Source: CAYNFH01 sp964396385
Lineage (GTDB): Bacteria; Armatimonadota; Chthonomonadetes; Chthonomonadales; CAJBBX01
Direction of reading: 5' to 3'
NCBI GenBank assembly: GCA_964396385.1
Contig: CAYNFH010000010.1
Span: 1-59,273, forward strand
Length of the DNA stretch: 59,273 nt
Below the pieces are notes generated by a model. It worked only from the letters and a program-made list of their open reading frames with translations, was not told the DNA's origin and searched no databases. A program made the translations under genes and the position numbers. Of this stretch, positions 8,354-16,495 are shown piece after piece. How positions within the stretch are numbered: position 1 is the first letter of the stretch; the number at the start of each line of letters is the position of its first letter.

Positions 8354-8365
8354 TTGTCTACTACT
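8326..8365 (+). promoter_or_regulatory. sbcDC promoter with overlapping operator-like palindrome
   Basis: TTGCTG (8326-8331) and a perfect TATAAT (8349-8354) are 17 bases apart, about 33 bases before the sbcD ATG. The -10 box is flanked by a perfect inverted repeat: AGTAGTA (8344-8350) and TACTACT (8359-8365) with an 8-base spacer. A dyad placed on the -10 and start region suits a repressor site. A damage-responsive repressor would fit sbcDC, but no known consensus is claimed. Confidence 0.6.
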
Positions 8366-8387
8366 CTCATTGCGTGAAAGGGCCGGG

Positions 8388-9635
8388 ATGAGCGCGCCAA
8401 TTCGGCTGATGCACTTCGCCGACACGCACTTCGGCGTGGAGACGTATGGGCGGCTGGATCCCTCCACGGGCCTCAACACGCGTCTCCTCGACTTCCGCGA
8501 ATCGCTCTGCCGCGCCATCGATTCCGGGCTGGAGCAGGGAGTTCAGCTCGCGCTCTTTGCAGGCGATGCCTACAAGAGCCGCGATCCGAGCCAGACGCAC
8601 CAGCGGGAGTTCGCCCGGTGCATCCGCCGCCTCACGGACAGGGGCGTGCCCGTGGTGATGCTCACCGGCAACCACGACGTTCCGAACGTCCGGGGCCGGG
8701 CCCACGCCATGGAGATATACCGGACGCTGGGCGTCAGCAACGTCCACATCCTCCAGAAGCCGGAGGTGATCGTCGTTGACACGTCCGGCGGGCCGGTGCA
8801 GATCGCCGCCATGCCCTACCTCATGAAAGGGTTCATGCTGGCGCGGGAGGAGTACCTAGGCAAGACGGTGGACGAAGTCCGCGCGCTCATGGAGGAGCGG
8901 TACGCGGGCTACATCGAAGGTTTGGCGGAAGAGGTGGATAAGAGCCTGCCCACCGTGCTGATGGGCCACTTCTGGGTGCGCAACGCCCGCCTCTCCTCCT
9001 GGCAGCAGGGCTACTTCAACGTAAACGAGCCGCAGGTGCCCGTGAGCGAGCTCGCCCGCCCCGGGGTGTTCGACTACGTGGCACTGGGCCATATCCACAA
9101 GTACCAGGACCTCAACAAGGGCCAGCAGCCGCCGGTCGTCTACGCCGGCAGCCCCGACTGTATCGACTTCGGCGAGCGGGATGAGAAGAAGGGGTACGTG
9201 CTGGTAGAGCTGGCGAAGGGGAACACCACCTATGGGCGCGTGGAGATTGAGGGAGCGCGGAGGCTCGTCGAGATCGACGCAGAGGCGGACAATGACACGC
9301 CCACGGAGACCATTCTGGAGGAGATCGGCCGCCATGAGCTGCGCAACAACATCGTGCGGCTGACATATCATCTCTCGCCGGAGCGCGTGCCGCTCGTGCG
9401 GGAGAAGGAGGTCCGGGAGGCGCTCGCCCCGGCGTTCCTGATTGTCGCGGTTCGCGCGGACGTGCGGCGGGACCAGGTGGCGCGCAGCCGCCTCCTGACG
9501 GAGACGCTGGAGCCGCTGGCGGCCCTCGGGCACTTCCTGGACACCACGGAGAAGGGCCGCAAGCGCAAGCCGGAGCTGATGCCGTACGCGGAGCTCCTGA
9601 TGGACGAGCTCCGCCGTGAAGAGGCCTTCCAGTGA
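8388..9635 (+). CDS. sbcD: SbcD/Mre11-type nuclease subunit
   Basis: Nuclease subunit of the SbcCD (Mre11-Rad50) complex, which cuts hairpins and processes double-strand ends. It is a 415-residue calcineurin-like phosphoesterase. Metal-binding motifs occur in order: HFADTHFG (residues 9-16), LFAGDAY (Asp60), TGNHDV (residues 93-98), MGHFW and ALGHIHKYQ. The ATG at 8388 follows AAAGGG and begins right before the first strand; a TTG at 8370 would add six residues without a better site. The stop overlaps the sbcC GTG by four bases. A strong promoter lies just upstream. A hairpin nuclease is notable in a genome so rich in long hairpin elements. Confidence 0.94.
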   Translation: MSAPIRLMHFADTHFGVETYGRLDPSTGLNTRLLDFRESLCRAIDSGLEQGVQLALFAGDAYKSRDPSQTHQREFARCIRRLTDRGVPVVMLTGNHDVPNVRGRAHAMEIYRTLGVSNVHILQKPEVIVVDTSGGPVQIAAMPYLMKGFMLAREEYLGKTVDEVRALMEERYAGYIEGLAEEVDKSLPTVLMGHFWVRNARLSSWQQGYFNVNEPQVPVSELARPGVFDYVALGHIHKYQDLNKGQQPPVVYAGSPDCIDFGERDEKKGYVLVELAKGNTTYGRVEIEGARRLVEIDAEADNDTPTETILEEIGRHELRNNIVRLTYHLSPERVPLVREKEVREALAPAFLIVAVRADVRRDQVARSRLLTETLEPLAALGHFLDTTEKGRKRKPELMPYAELLMDELRREEAFQ

Positions 9636-12211
9636 TTCCGGTCAAACTCACCCTCCGCAACTTCATGAGCTATGGCAGCGAGCCGACGGTGCTCGACTTT
9701 AGCGGGATGCACGTAGCCTGCCTCTCGGGCGATAACGGCAACGGCAAGTCCGCGCTGCTGGACGCTATCACGTACGCGCTCTGGGGCAAGACGCGCGCCT
9801 CCGGCTTCCAGGCCAGCGGCGAGGACGATCTGGTGCGGCTCGGGGCCGAGGAGATGGAGGTCCAGCTAGAGTTCCGGCTGGGGGACGACCTGTACCGCGC
9901 CATCCGCAAACGCAACCGCCGCACCCATACCGGCGAGTGGCAGGTGCACCTCAGTGATAACTCCGGCGAGTGGCGGCCGGTGGGCGGCTCCAGCATGCCG
10001 GAGACGGGGTGCCACCTGGTCCGCCTCCTCCACATGGAGTACGAGACGTTCCTCAACTCCGCCTACATCCGGCAGGGCCACGCGGACGAGTTCACCCGTC
10101 AGAAGCCGGACGCCCGCAAGCGGATCCTGGCCGAAATCCTGGACCTCAAGCGGTACGACCGTCTGGAGGATATGGCCAAGGAGCGCAAGAACCAGTGCGA
10201 GCTAGACATCAAGGACCTGGAAGGGGAGATCCGGCACCTGGAGGCGCGGGTAGCAGAGGAGCCGGAGTTCCGAGCGCGGCTGGCGGAGCATGAAGAGGCG
10301 CTGGCCCACTGGAATGCCGAGCGCACGGCGCGCGAATCGAGGCTATCAACGCTCCGCGCTCAGCAGGCCGTCCTGGACGAGAAGGCGCAGCGGCTGTGCG
10401 ACGGCGAGGACCGCCTGCGCGAAGCGGAGCGGGACCTGGCGGAGGCGGACGAGCAGATCGGCCGGCTCCAGGTAAGAATTGCCCAATGTGACACGCTGCT
10501 CGCGCGGCGGGAGCAGATCGAGGCGGACCATCGCCGGCTCGGCGAGACCCGCACGCTGGTGGAGCGGCTCGAGAAGGAAGTTGGCCTACTTCACGAGGCG
10601 CAGCGCGCGCGGACGGAGGTTGCGGGCCGCCTGGCGCTGCGGAAGCAGGAGCTCCGCACCGCCCTCGCCCAGGCGGAGGCGGACTGGAAGGCCGTAGAGG
10701 AGCGCCGCGTCCGCATTCAGGAGCTGGACGCGCAGTTGGCGGATGCCGGCCCCAAGCTGAAGCTCCTGGAGCGGGCGGAGGAGGAGCTCGATGGAGTGCG
10801 CCGGCAACTTGCCGAGGCCCAGCAGTCGTTTGCCGACCTCGGCGCGCAGAATGGAAAGCTCAAGACGGAGATTGCGGAGGTGGAGGAGGTCCTGGAGCTG
10901 CTGGCTCGACCAAAACCGGCCTGTCCGGTTTGCGAGTCGGACCTCTCCGGCGGCCGTCAGGAGGCGGTGATCCTCAAGCAGAATGGCAAGCTGAAGTCGC
11001 TGCACGCCATTCTGGCGGACGTCAAGCGCGATGGCGCCGCGTGCAAGCGGCGGCGCGACGAGCTCCAGGAGCGAGCGTCCGCGCTGGAAGCGCAGCTCCG
11101 GGGAGCGGCGGCGCTCCGGGCGCAGCAGATAGAATGGCGCAAGTCGCTGGACGAGGCCGTGCGGCTGAATACAGGCGCCGAACAGGTTTGCGAGCGCCTG
11201 GCGGAGCTGGACCGGCGCTGGCGGGCCGAAGAGTACGGCGGCGAGGAGCGGCAGGAGCTACAGCGGCTCGACGCCCGCATCGCGAGCCTAGAGGCGGGGG
11301 CACGGCAGTTTGAGGCGGCGCGCGCGGCTCTCAAGGAGCTAGTCGAAGGCCGCGTAGAGGTCCTATACGCCCAGCTTAGCGAGGCGGAGACCGCGCGCGC
11401 GCAGCTCGCGACAGAGCTCCGCCAGCGCGAGCAGGCGCGGGGGCGCCGCCGCGGGCAGATCGAGGTCGAGCGGAATGCGCTGGCCGCTCTGCGCGCGGAA
11501 CTCGCATCGCACGCATCCGTACGTGAGGCGGCGCGTGGGGCGGAGGAGGCGTCTCAGGAGGCTGCAACCGCCTGCGACTCCTCCCGCAATCACGTTGCGG
11601 GGCTGAAGCGCCTGTTAGAGGACTGCGCGACGGCGAAGGAGCAGGCGAAGAGCAAGTCCTCAGAGCGAGACCGGGTCGCAAAGGACCGGCAGGCCTATCT
11701 GGAGCTGGCGGCCGCGTTCGGCAAGAAGGGCGTGCAGGCGCTCATCATCGCCAACGCGCTGCCGGAGGTGCAGGAGGAGGCGAACCGGCTGCTCGCCCGC
11801 ATGACCGACAACGCCATGCAGGTGACGCTGGACACGCTCCGGGACAAGCGCACGGGCGGCGGGCAGATTGAGACGCTGGATATCCGCATCACGGACGACG
11901 CCGGCACCCGCCCCTACGAAATGTACAGCGGTGGCGAGGCCTTCCGCGTGAACTTCGCCATCCGCATCGCCCTCTCCCGGCTGCTGGCCCACCGCGCCCG
12001 CGCGCGTCTCCAGACGCTTATTCTGGATGAGGGCTTCGGAACGCAGGACGCGAAGGGCCGGGAGCGGCTGGTGGAGGCCATCGAGAGCGTGCAGGATGAG
12101 TTCGAGCTGATCCTGGTCATCACGCACGTGGAGGAGCTCAAGGACGCCTTCCCCACCCGCATTGAGGTGATTAAGACGCCCGCGGGTTCGCAGATCACCT
12201 ACGTCGACTAA
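9632..12211 (+). CDS. sbcC: SbcC/Rad50-type ATPase
   Basis: ATPase and tether subunit of SbcCD, 859 residues. The N-terminal half-site has Walker A GDNGNGKS (residues 33-40). Two long coiled-coil arms rich in Glu, Arg, Leu and Ala run from about residue 170 to 690. They are broken near residue 430 by the zinc hook CPVC, which pairs two complexes. The C-terminal half-site has the ABC signature YSGGEAF (near residue 763) and Walker B LILDEGFG (near residue 796). It starts at GTG overlapping the sbcD stop, so the two are translationally coupled. No truncation is seen. Confidence 0.95.
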   Translation: MIPVKLTLRNFMSYGSEPTVLDFSGMHVACLSGDNGNGKSALLDAITYALWGKTRASGFQASGEDDLVRLGAEEMEVQLEFRLGDDLYRAIRKRNRRTHTGEWQVHLSDNSGEWRPVGGSSMPETGCHLVRLLHMEYETFLNSAYIRQGHADEFTRQKPDARKRILAEILDLKRYDRLEDMAKERKNQCELDIKDLEGEIRHLEARVAEEPEFRARLAEHEEALAHWNAERTARESRLSTLRAQQAVLDEKAQRLCDGEDRLREAERDLAEADEQIGRLQVRIAQCDTLLARREQIEADHRRLGETRTLVERLEKEVGLLHEAQRARTEVAGRLALRKQELRTALAQAEADWKAVEERRVRIQELDAQLADAGPKLKLLERAEEELDGVRRQLAEAQQSFADLGAQNGKLKTEIAEVEEVLELLARPKPACPVCESDLSGGRQEAVILKQNGKLKSLHAILADVKRDGAACKRRRDELQERASALEAQLRGAAALRAQQIEWRKSLDEAVRLNTGAEQVCERLAELDRRWRAEEYGGEERQELQRLDARIASLEAGARQFEAARAALKELVEGRVEVLYAQLSEAETARAQLATELRQREQARGRRRGQIEVERNALAALRAELASHASVREAARGAEEASQEAATACDSSRNHVAGLKRLLEDCATAKEQAKSKSSERDRVAKDRQAYLELAAAFGKKGVQALIIANALPEVQEEANRLLARMTDNAMQVTLDTLRDKRTGGGQIETLDIRITDDAGTRPYEMYSGGEAFRVNFAIRIALSRLLAHRARARLQTLILDEGFGTQDAKGRERLVEAIESVQDEFELILVITHVEELKDAFPTRIEVIKTPAGSQITYVD

Positions 12212-12252
12212 CCTGCTCGACGAAAGAGCGGATTCACAAGGAGAAAGCCAGC

Positions 12253-12450
12253 ATGCCCGCCCAGAACGACGAGGCAACGGAGCTCATTCAGAAGCTGCTG
12301 GATGACGCGACCGTTCAGGACATCATGGATGAGCTTTACTTCAAGGAGCAGGTAGAGCGAGGACTGCGCGACGTTGACGAACGGCGCGTGCTCACCCACG
12401 CGGAGCTACGTGAGCGCATGGCACAATGGAGGACACCGGCTGGGCGTTGA
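12253..12450 (+). CDS. Orphan antitoxin-like small protein
   Basis: A 65-residue acidic protein with a good AAGGAG site ten bases before its ATG. The segment YFKEQVERGLRDVDERRVLTH recalls small addiction-module antitoxins (RelB/Phd-like) that end in an ER-x-RMAQW-like helix; here the end is HAELRERMAQW. No toxin gene follows: the next gene is on the opposite strand and is a secreted protein. It could be a solitary antitoxin left after toxin loss, or a regulator of its own. The family call is based on pattern only. Confidence 0.55.
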   Translation: MPAQNDEATELIQKLLDDATVQDIMDELYFKEQVERGLRDVDERRVLTHAELRERMAQWRTPAGR

Positions 12451-12499
12451 CTGCTTGAGGTCGCATAGGACACTGAAGGCTTCGCCTCCAGAGAAGCTG

Positions 12500-12534
12500 C
12501 CGGCAGCCTGTGCAAGAACTATACAGGCTGCCGG
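12500..12534. terminator. Perfect 12-bp hairpin between convergent genes
   Basis: CCGGCAGCCTGT (12500-12511) and ACAGGCTGCCGG (12523-12534) form a perfect stem with an 11-base loop, placed between the antitoxin-like gene and the leftward amidase gene. There is no T-run on either side, so it may be a structural or weak bidirectional terminator. The rest of 12451-12600 shows nothing else. Confidence 0.55.
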
Positions 12535-12600
12535 ATGTAGAAAGGCCAATGCGCGTTCCGGTGACGGTTCGCACAAGAGTGTGTCTGTACAGACGCAGGT

Positions 12601-13650
12601 CTAGAATCCTCCCTGGATGTGCCAGTAGTGGTAGCTGGCACGGCTGTTCTGGGGCTCGTTGAGTACGTCTCGGAAGGCGCGGTTCTGCGTGTTCGGAGTA
12701 TGATAGCTCACCAAGGGGCCGCGCCAGTCCCAGCCGGTGATTATCATTGTGTGGCTCCAGCCGTCGCCCCCGCCCCAGTCGGCGACGATAATATCGCCGA
12801 GTTCAAGGTCCCAGGCGCTGCCAACCCCATATCCGCGATTGCCTTGGGCCAAGAAAGCGTCTAGGTTTGCCGCTGCGCCCCATGTATAAGAGTTCTGCCA
12901 CGGGAATCCGGCGTAGAACCAAGTACGCGTGGATGGGCGGGGTCCCCAGACCATCTGCCACCCACCCGCAACCAGCGTCTGCCCGGCAAAATTCGTGCAG
13001 TCGGGCAACCCGAAGTAGTAGGGATAGTAGGCATATGCAGAGTTATGGCCTTGCGCGTACTGGTAGGCGTAGTTCACGGCAAGGTCTGGCCGGTACCACC
13101 CCATGGTAAAGGTCTCCCAGAGTCCCCGGCCCCAGCGGTCGCACATCATCTGGTTGTTCGCCTTGGAAAAGTCCGCCGTAAGCCACTGGCCCGATGACGC
13201 CTGGAGTGCTACCTGGTCGCCAGGGAAGATCGGGAAGTTAGTAAGAATGTATGCGCCCCAAACCTTCCAGACACGGAAGTGCTCCCAGGCAAAGGCCGCA
13301 TCTCTGTTGGCTATGACAATGTTGCCACGTGAATAGTCGGCGCACAGGTACTTTCCCGTCCACGAGCGCAGCGTCACAGTGTCACCGCTCCAGAGCATTC
13401 CTCCGCTCAAGTCATCCATCGCGAGCTGTTCCCACCGGAAGGGCCTGTTGCGGTCGACGTGAACTTCGCCACCGGGTTGACACGAAACCCAGGTGTTGTA
13501 GCAGCTCTCGAGAGTAACGCGGTACTGTGCCTCGACTTGCCGCGCGCCACCTAAGAAGGCAAGTGCTATAACTAGCGCTACGCGGACAGACGGTGAAGCC
13601 CCGAGCCTGCATCTTCCTGCCAGCGCGGCACGTGTCAGTGAAGTCTTCAT
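12601..13650 (-). CDS. Secreted beta-trefoil plus amidase-domain (Cys/His) protein
   Basis: A predicted exported protein of 349 residues. The start at 13650 follows GAGGAGG and yields a basic, hydrophobic signal peptide ending near RQVEAQ. The next 140 residues contain repeats such as VTLRSWTGKYLCADYS and VALQASSGQWLTADFS, which are typical of a fascin/beta-trefoil binding module. The C-terminal part resembles the amidase_6 family: DCTNFAGQTL supplies a candidate nucleophile Cys, and WSHTMIITGW the His. This suggests a secreted cysteine amidase or peptidase directed to a polymer by the trefoil. Base composition is less GC-rich than the neighbours, and the gene is divergent from an XRE regulator. 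Acquisition by transfer is likely. Confidence 0.75.
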   Translation of the reverse strand: MKTSLTRAALAGRCRLGASPSVRVALVIALAFLGGARQVEAQYRVTLESCYNTWVSCQPGGEVHVDRNRPFRWEQLAMDDLSGGMLWSGDTVTLRSWTGKYLCADYSRGNIVIANRDAAFAWEHFRVWKVWGAYILTNFPIFPGDQVALQASSGQWLTADFSKANNQMMCDRWGRGLWETFTMGWYRPDLAVNYAYQYAQGHNSAYAYYPYYFGLPDCTNFAGQTLVAGGWQMVWGPRPSTRTWFYAGFPWQNSYTWGAAANLDAFLAQGNRGYGVGSAWDLELGDIIVADWGGGDGWSHTMIITGWDWRGPLVSYHTPNTQNRAFRDVLNEPQNSRASYHYWHIQGGF

Positions 13651-13836
13651 AAGCTCTGCCTCCTCTGCCGGTGTTCGCGTCCGGCACACCATGTGTTGTC
13701 TCCGGTCCGGGGGACGATCGGCCTTAGTCCAAAGCTTGGTGCCACACGGCAAGTCTAGCGCGGGCATTATCAGACGTCAAATCTGTTGCAAAAACCCGGG
13801 ACGAGCTATAGAATGGCGACAGGGAAAAGCGGGAAC

Positions 13837-15177
13837 ATGGATTCAATCATTCCATCCAGCCCACAGACCGTTGGCGACTACCTGCGGCTTCACCGTCGCC
13901 GCATGCGCCTAACTTTGTCGCGTGTAGCCGAGATGAGCGGGGTTCCAAGATCCTCCCTGGCGGCTTGGGAAGTTGGCCGCTTGCCTTATGTGGATGATTC
14001 TGGGCGCGGCGATGACGATGTGATGCGAGTCTTGGAGGTCCTCGGCAGAGTCGAGGACTACCCGGACGTGCTTCGCCTCATGAATGCACCGCGAGCAGAG
14101 CGAGCACTGGAGGGATCGGCCGGGCCGTCTGCCTGTAGGCTTTCCTGCCTCTCGCTCGGTGACTTGCTGGTGGCGGCTCAGGATCGGGTGTCGTTCACGA
14201 CCGAGATAATTGCGCGGGCCGCTGGTGTTAGCCAGTACACATGGGGTCAGTACAAATCCGGTCGTATGGTACCTGATCGGCGTATCTCTGCGCTGGGAGA
14301 GGTTCTCGCTTTGCGGCCCGAGGAAGTCACGGCTATTGCTCGACGACGAGCCAGCTCTGGCCGCGATATAGAGGACTTGATCCGTTCAGCCGAGCAACTT
14401 GAGAACGCGGTGGAAGAGTTCGTTACAGAGATTGACGCCGGAGCTGTTCTTCCCGGAGATCTCATCTTTCGCGCCGTCGAGCGACGAATGATAGAGCTGC
14501 CCGCCCTCCGCTGCACTACTACGATTGAGGTGCTCACAAGGCACGCCGAGTGGCTCGCCAGGTATGGGAGGGAGCCAGAGATTGGACCTCTCGTGAAGCG
14601 TGCCGCACACGAGCTTGATCGTGAGTTGACTCGCTCCAATAGGCTCACTCCGAACTGGCCTAGAGTGGTCTACCTCAAAGCCCGCTTAGCTGCGCGTAGG
14701 GGCAGCCCGGAGTATGCTTATCGCATAATGTCGGGGTGGACAGGCGATGCGTCCACATACGCAGCGAAGGAAGCAATCTACCGGGACGCAGCTAACTATG
14801 CTCGGATGTGGGGGCAGTTCGATCTGGCGAAGAGTCTAATCGCTCAAGCAATCCGAGCCGCCGAGCACACTGATCCGGCAGGCGTTCGGTTGGCAAAATA
14901 CGTCGAGGCGCATATCCTGCTGGACAGCGGCGACCCGGGGGCGGCTCTCGAAGCTATGCCCGACGGCGAAGACTGGTGTCCCGCCCAAAGGGTACAGGAG
15001 TGTCTTCTCCGCGCTAAGGCCCTTCTCGTGCAGCACGATTCGGTCGGATGGACATACTTGCGAACTCTCCATGACCTGATTGAGCGCTACGGATTCGGTC
15101 ACCTACTGGGTGCGGCTAAAGAGCTTGAAAACGCCCACTTAGTGCCTCATCGTCGGTCGCCAAAACGAGCAGCTTGA
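13837..15177 (+). CDS. XRE-type regulator with two HTH regions and TPR-like tail
   Basis: A 446-residue DNA-binding regulator. A helix-turn-helix near the N-terminus (TVGDYLRLHRRRMRLTLSRV... GVPRSSLAAWEVGR) is followed by a second, weaker one (IARAAGVSQYTWGQYKSGR). The C-terminal half is helical with TPR-like units (YRDAANYARMWGQFDLAKSL and AKYVEAHILLDSGDPGAAL), as in regulators that sense peptides or stress through TPRs. In-frame starts exist at 13786 (TTG), 13813 and 13837. The last is preferred because TTGCAA (13786-13791) and TATAGA (13807-13812) could form the promoter with a short 15-base spacer. It diverges from the secreted amidase and is a natural candidate to control it. Codon use is less GC-rich. 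Confidence 0.75.
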   Translation: MDSIIPSSPQTVGDYLRLHRRRMRLTLSRVAEMSGVPRSSLAAWEVGRLPYVDDSGRGDDDVMRVLEVLGRVEDYPDVLRLMNAPRAERALEGSAGPSACRLSCLSLGDLLVAAQDRVSFTTEIIARAAGVSQYTWGQYKSGRMVPDRRISALGEVLALRPEEVTAIARRRASSGRDIEDLIRSAEQLENAVEEFVTEIDAGAVLPGDLIFRAVERRMIELPALRCTTTIEVLTRHAEWLARYGREPEIGPLVKRAAHELDRELTRSNRLTPNWPRVVYLKARLAARRGSPEYAYRIMSGWTGDASTYAAKEAIYRDAANYARMWGQFDLAKSLIAQAIRAAEHTDPAGVRLAKYVEAHILLDSGDPGAALEAMPDGEDWCPAQRVQECLLRAKALLVQHDSVGWTYLRTLHDLIERYGFGHLLGAAKELENAHLVPHRRSPKRAA

Positions 15178-15278
15178 GGTGTGTGACGACTCACGTTCCG
15201 TTCGGCGCTGAATGCATTGGATCCAGCGGACGTGCCCCAGGCTCATTCCGTCGAGCCAGTTGTGCGTGCGTCCGGCGT

Positions 15279-16427
15279 CTAGCTCACGCTGGCGACCTTT
15301 GGGTCCGTTACGCGCTGCTCGCGGACGGATTCTTTGGCCCGGGACGTGCGCTGCAGCTCCGCGATGAGCTTATCGTAGGCGGCGCGGTCCACCGGGATGT
15401 CCACGGGGCGGCCGATGTGGCTGGAGAGGATCACCGCGTCGATCAGCTCCACTGCGTTCAGACCCTCTTCACCGGGTGAGATCAGCGGCTCGTTGTAGAG
15501 GATGGCCCGGCAGAAGCTGCGCGTGATGTCGCTGTGGCTCCCGGCGCCCTCCGGCTGCTCTATCTCCAGCTCCTCCACCTGGGGCCCGCCCCACATCTCG
15601 GTAGTTTCGGACGAATGGGTGCGGATAGCCGGGTTGACCCGGAATACCCTCAGGCTGGAGCCGTGCAGGACCAGCTTGCCCTTGTCGCCGCAGATCTCCA
15701 GCATCTCGTGCTGCGGCATCTCCGTGGTGCTGGCGTAGAGATAGCCGTGCGCGCCGTTCGCGTACTCTAATGTCGCGAACGCCTCGTCCTCCACTTCGAT
15801 ATTGTGCATCCGCGTACGGGTCGTGCCGGTCAGACGGGAAGGCATGCCCGCCAGGTAGCTGTAGAGGTCCAGGAAGTGGGGCGCCTGGTTGATGAGCACG
15901 CCGCCGCCTTCGCCGGCCCAGGTGGCCCGCCATCCGCCGGAGTCGTAGTACGCCTGGCTGCGGTACCAGCCCATCACCAGCGACGTGCGGTAAATCTCCC
16001 CGAGCAAACCGTCGGAGATCACCTTCTTGGCCGCGCGGACGCGGCCGAGCGCCCGCATCTGGTACATGACCGCGAACTTCTTCCCTGACTCTCTGGCGGC
16101 CTGGATCATGGCGTCCGCCCCGGCGACGGTGACGGCGATAGGCTTCTCGGAGAGCACGTGCAGGCCGCGGCGGAACGCCTCGATGGCGATAGTCGGGTGG
16201 AAGTAGTGCGGCGTGGCGATGATCACGGCGTCCACCAGGCCGCTGTCCAGGAGGTGGTCGGCTTGAGGGAAGGCGGGTACCCGGTACTTCTCCGAGACGC
16301 GCTCCAGCGTGGGCGGATCGATGTCGCAGACCGCGGTCAGCTCCGCTTCTTCGATCTGCGCCATAGACGCGCAGTGCCCCGACCCCATTCCGCCAACACC
16401 AATCACGCCGATCCGTACCTTGTCCAT
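15279..16427 (-). CDS. Gfo/Idh/MocA-family oxidoreductase
   Basis: NAD(P)-dependent sugar or polyol dehydrogenase-like protein of 382 residues. The N-terminal Rossmann fold carries IGVIGVGGMGSGH (residues 6-18), and the family signature EKPIAV (near residue 95) holds the catalytic Lys. A C-terminal alpha/beta domain contains GGGVLINQAPHFLDLYSYL, with the His expected at the active site. Enzymes of this family act on inositols, glucose-fructose and sugar acids, so the substrate cannot be read from sequence. It lies downstream of proA on the same strand but is separated by a hairpin. The 101 bases after its stop (15178-15278) contain nothing recognisable. Confidence 0.88.
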   Translation of the reverse strand: MDKVRIGVIGVGGMGSGHCASMAQIEEAELTAVCDIDPPTLERVSEKYRVPAFPQADHLLDSGLVDAVIIATPHYFHPTIAIEAFRRGLHVLSEKPIAVTVAGADAMIQAARESGKKFAVMYQMRALGRVRAAKKVISDGLLGEIYRTSLVMGWYRSQAYYDSGGWRATWAGEGGGVLINQAPHFLDLYSYLAGMPSRLTGTTRTRMHNIEVEDEAFATLEYANGAHGYLYASTTEMPQHEMLEICGDKGKLVLHGSSLRVFRVNPAIRTHSSETTEMWGGPQVEELEIEQPEGAGSHSDITRSFCRAILYNEPLISPGEEGLNAVELIDAVILSSHIGRPVDIPVDRAAYDKLIAELQRTSRAKESVREQRVTDPKVASVS

Positions 16428-16445
16428 GCTTGTCTCCTGAGCCTG

Positions 16446-16495
16446 GGTGTTCGGTATTCGGTGTTAAACTCTGGAATCCTGAACACCTGAACACC
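16446..16495. repeat. Intergenic hairpin (GGTGTTCGG-word arms)
   Basis: The left arm GGTGTTCGGTATTCGGTGTT (16446-16465) is opposed by TGAACACC written twice (16480-16495), around a short loop containing TGGAATCC. The right arm runs into the proA stop codon, so the element directly abuts coding sequence. Confidence 0.75.
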
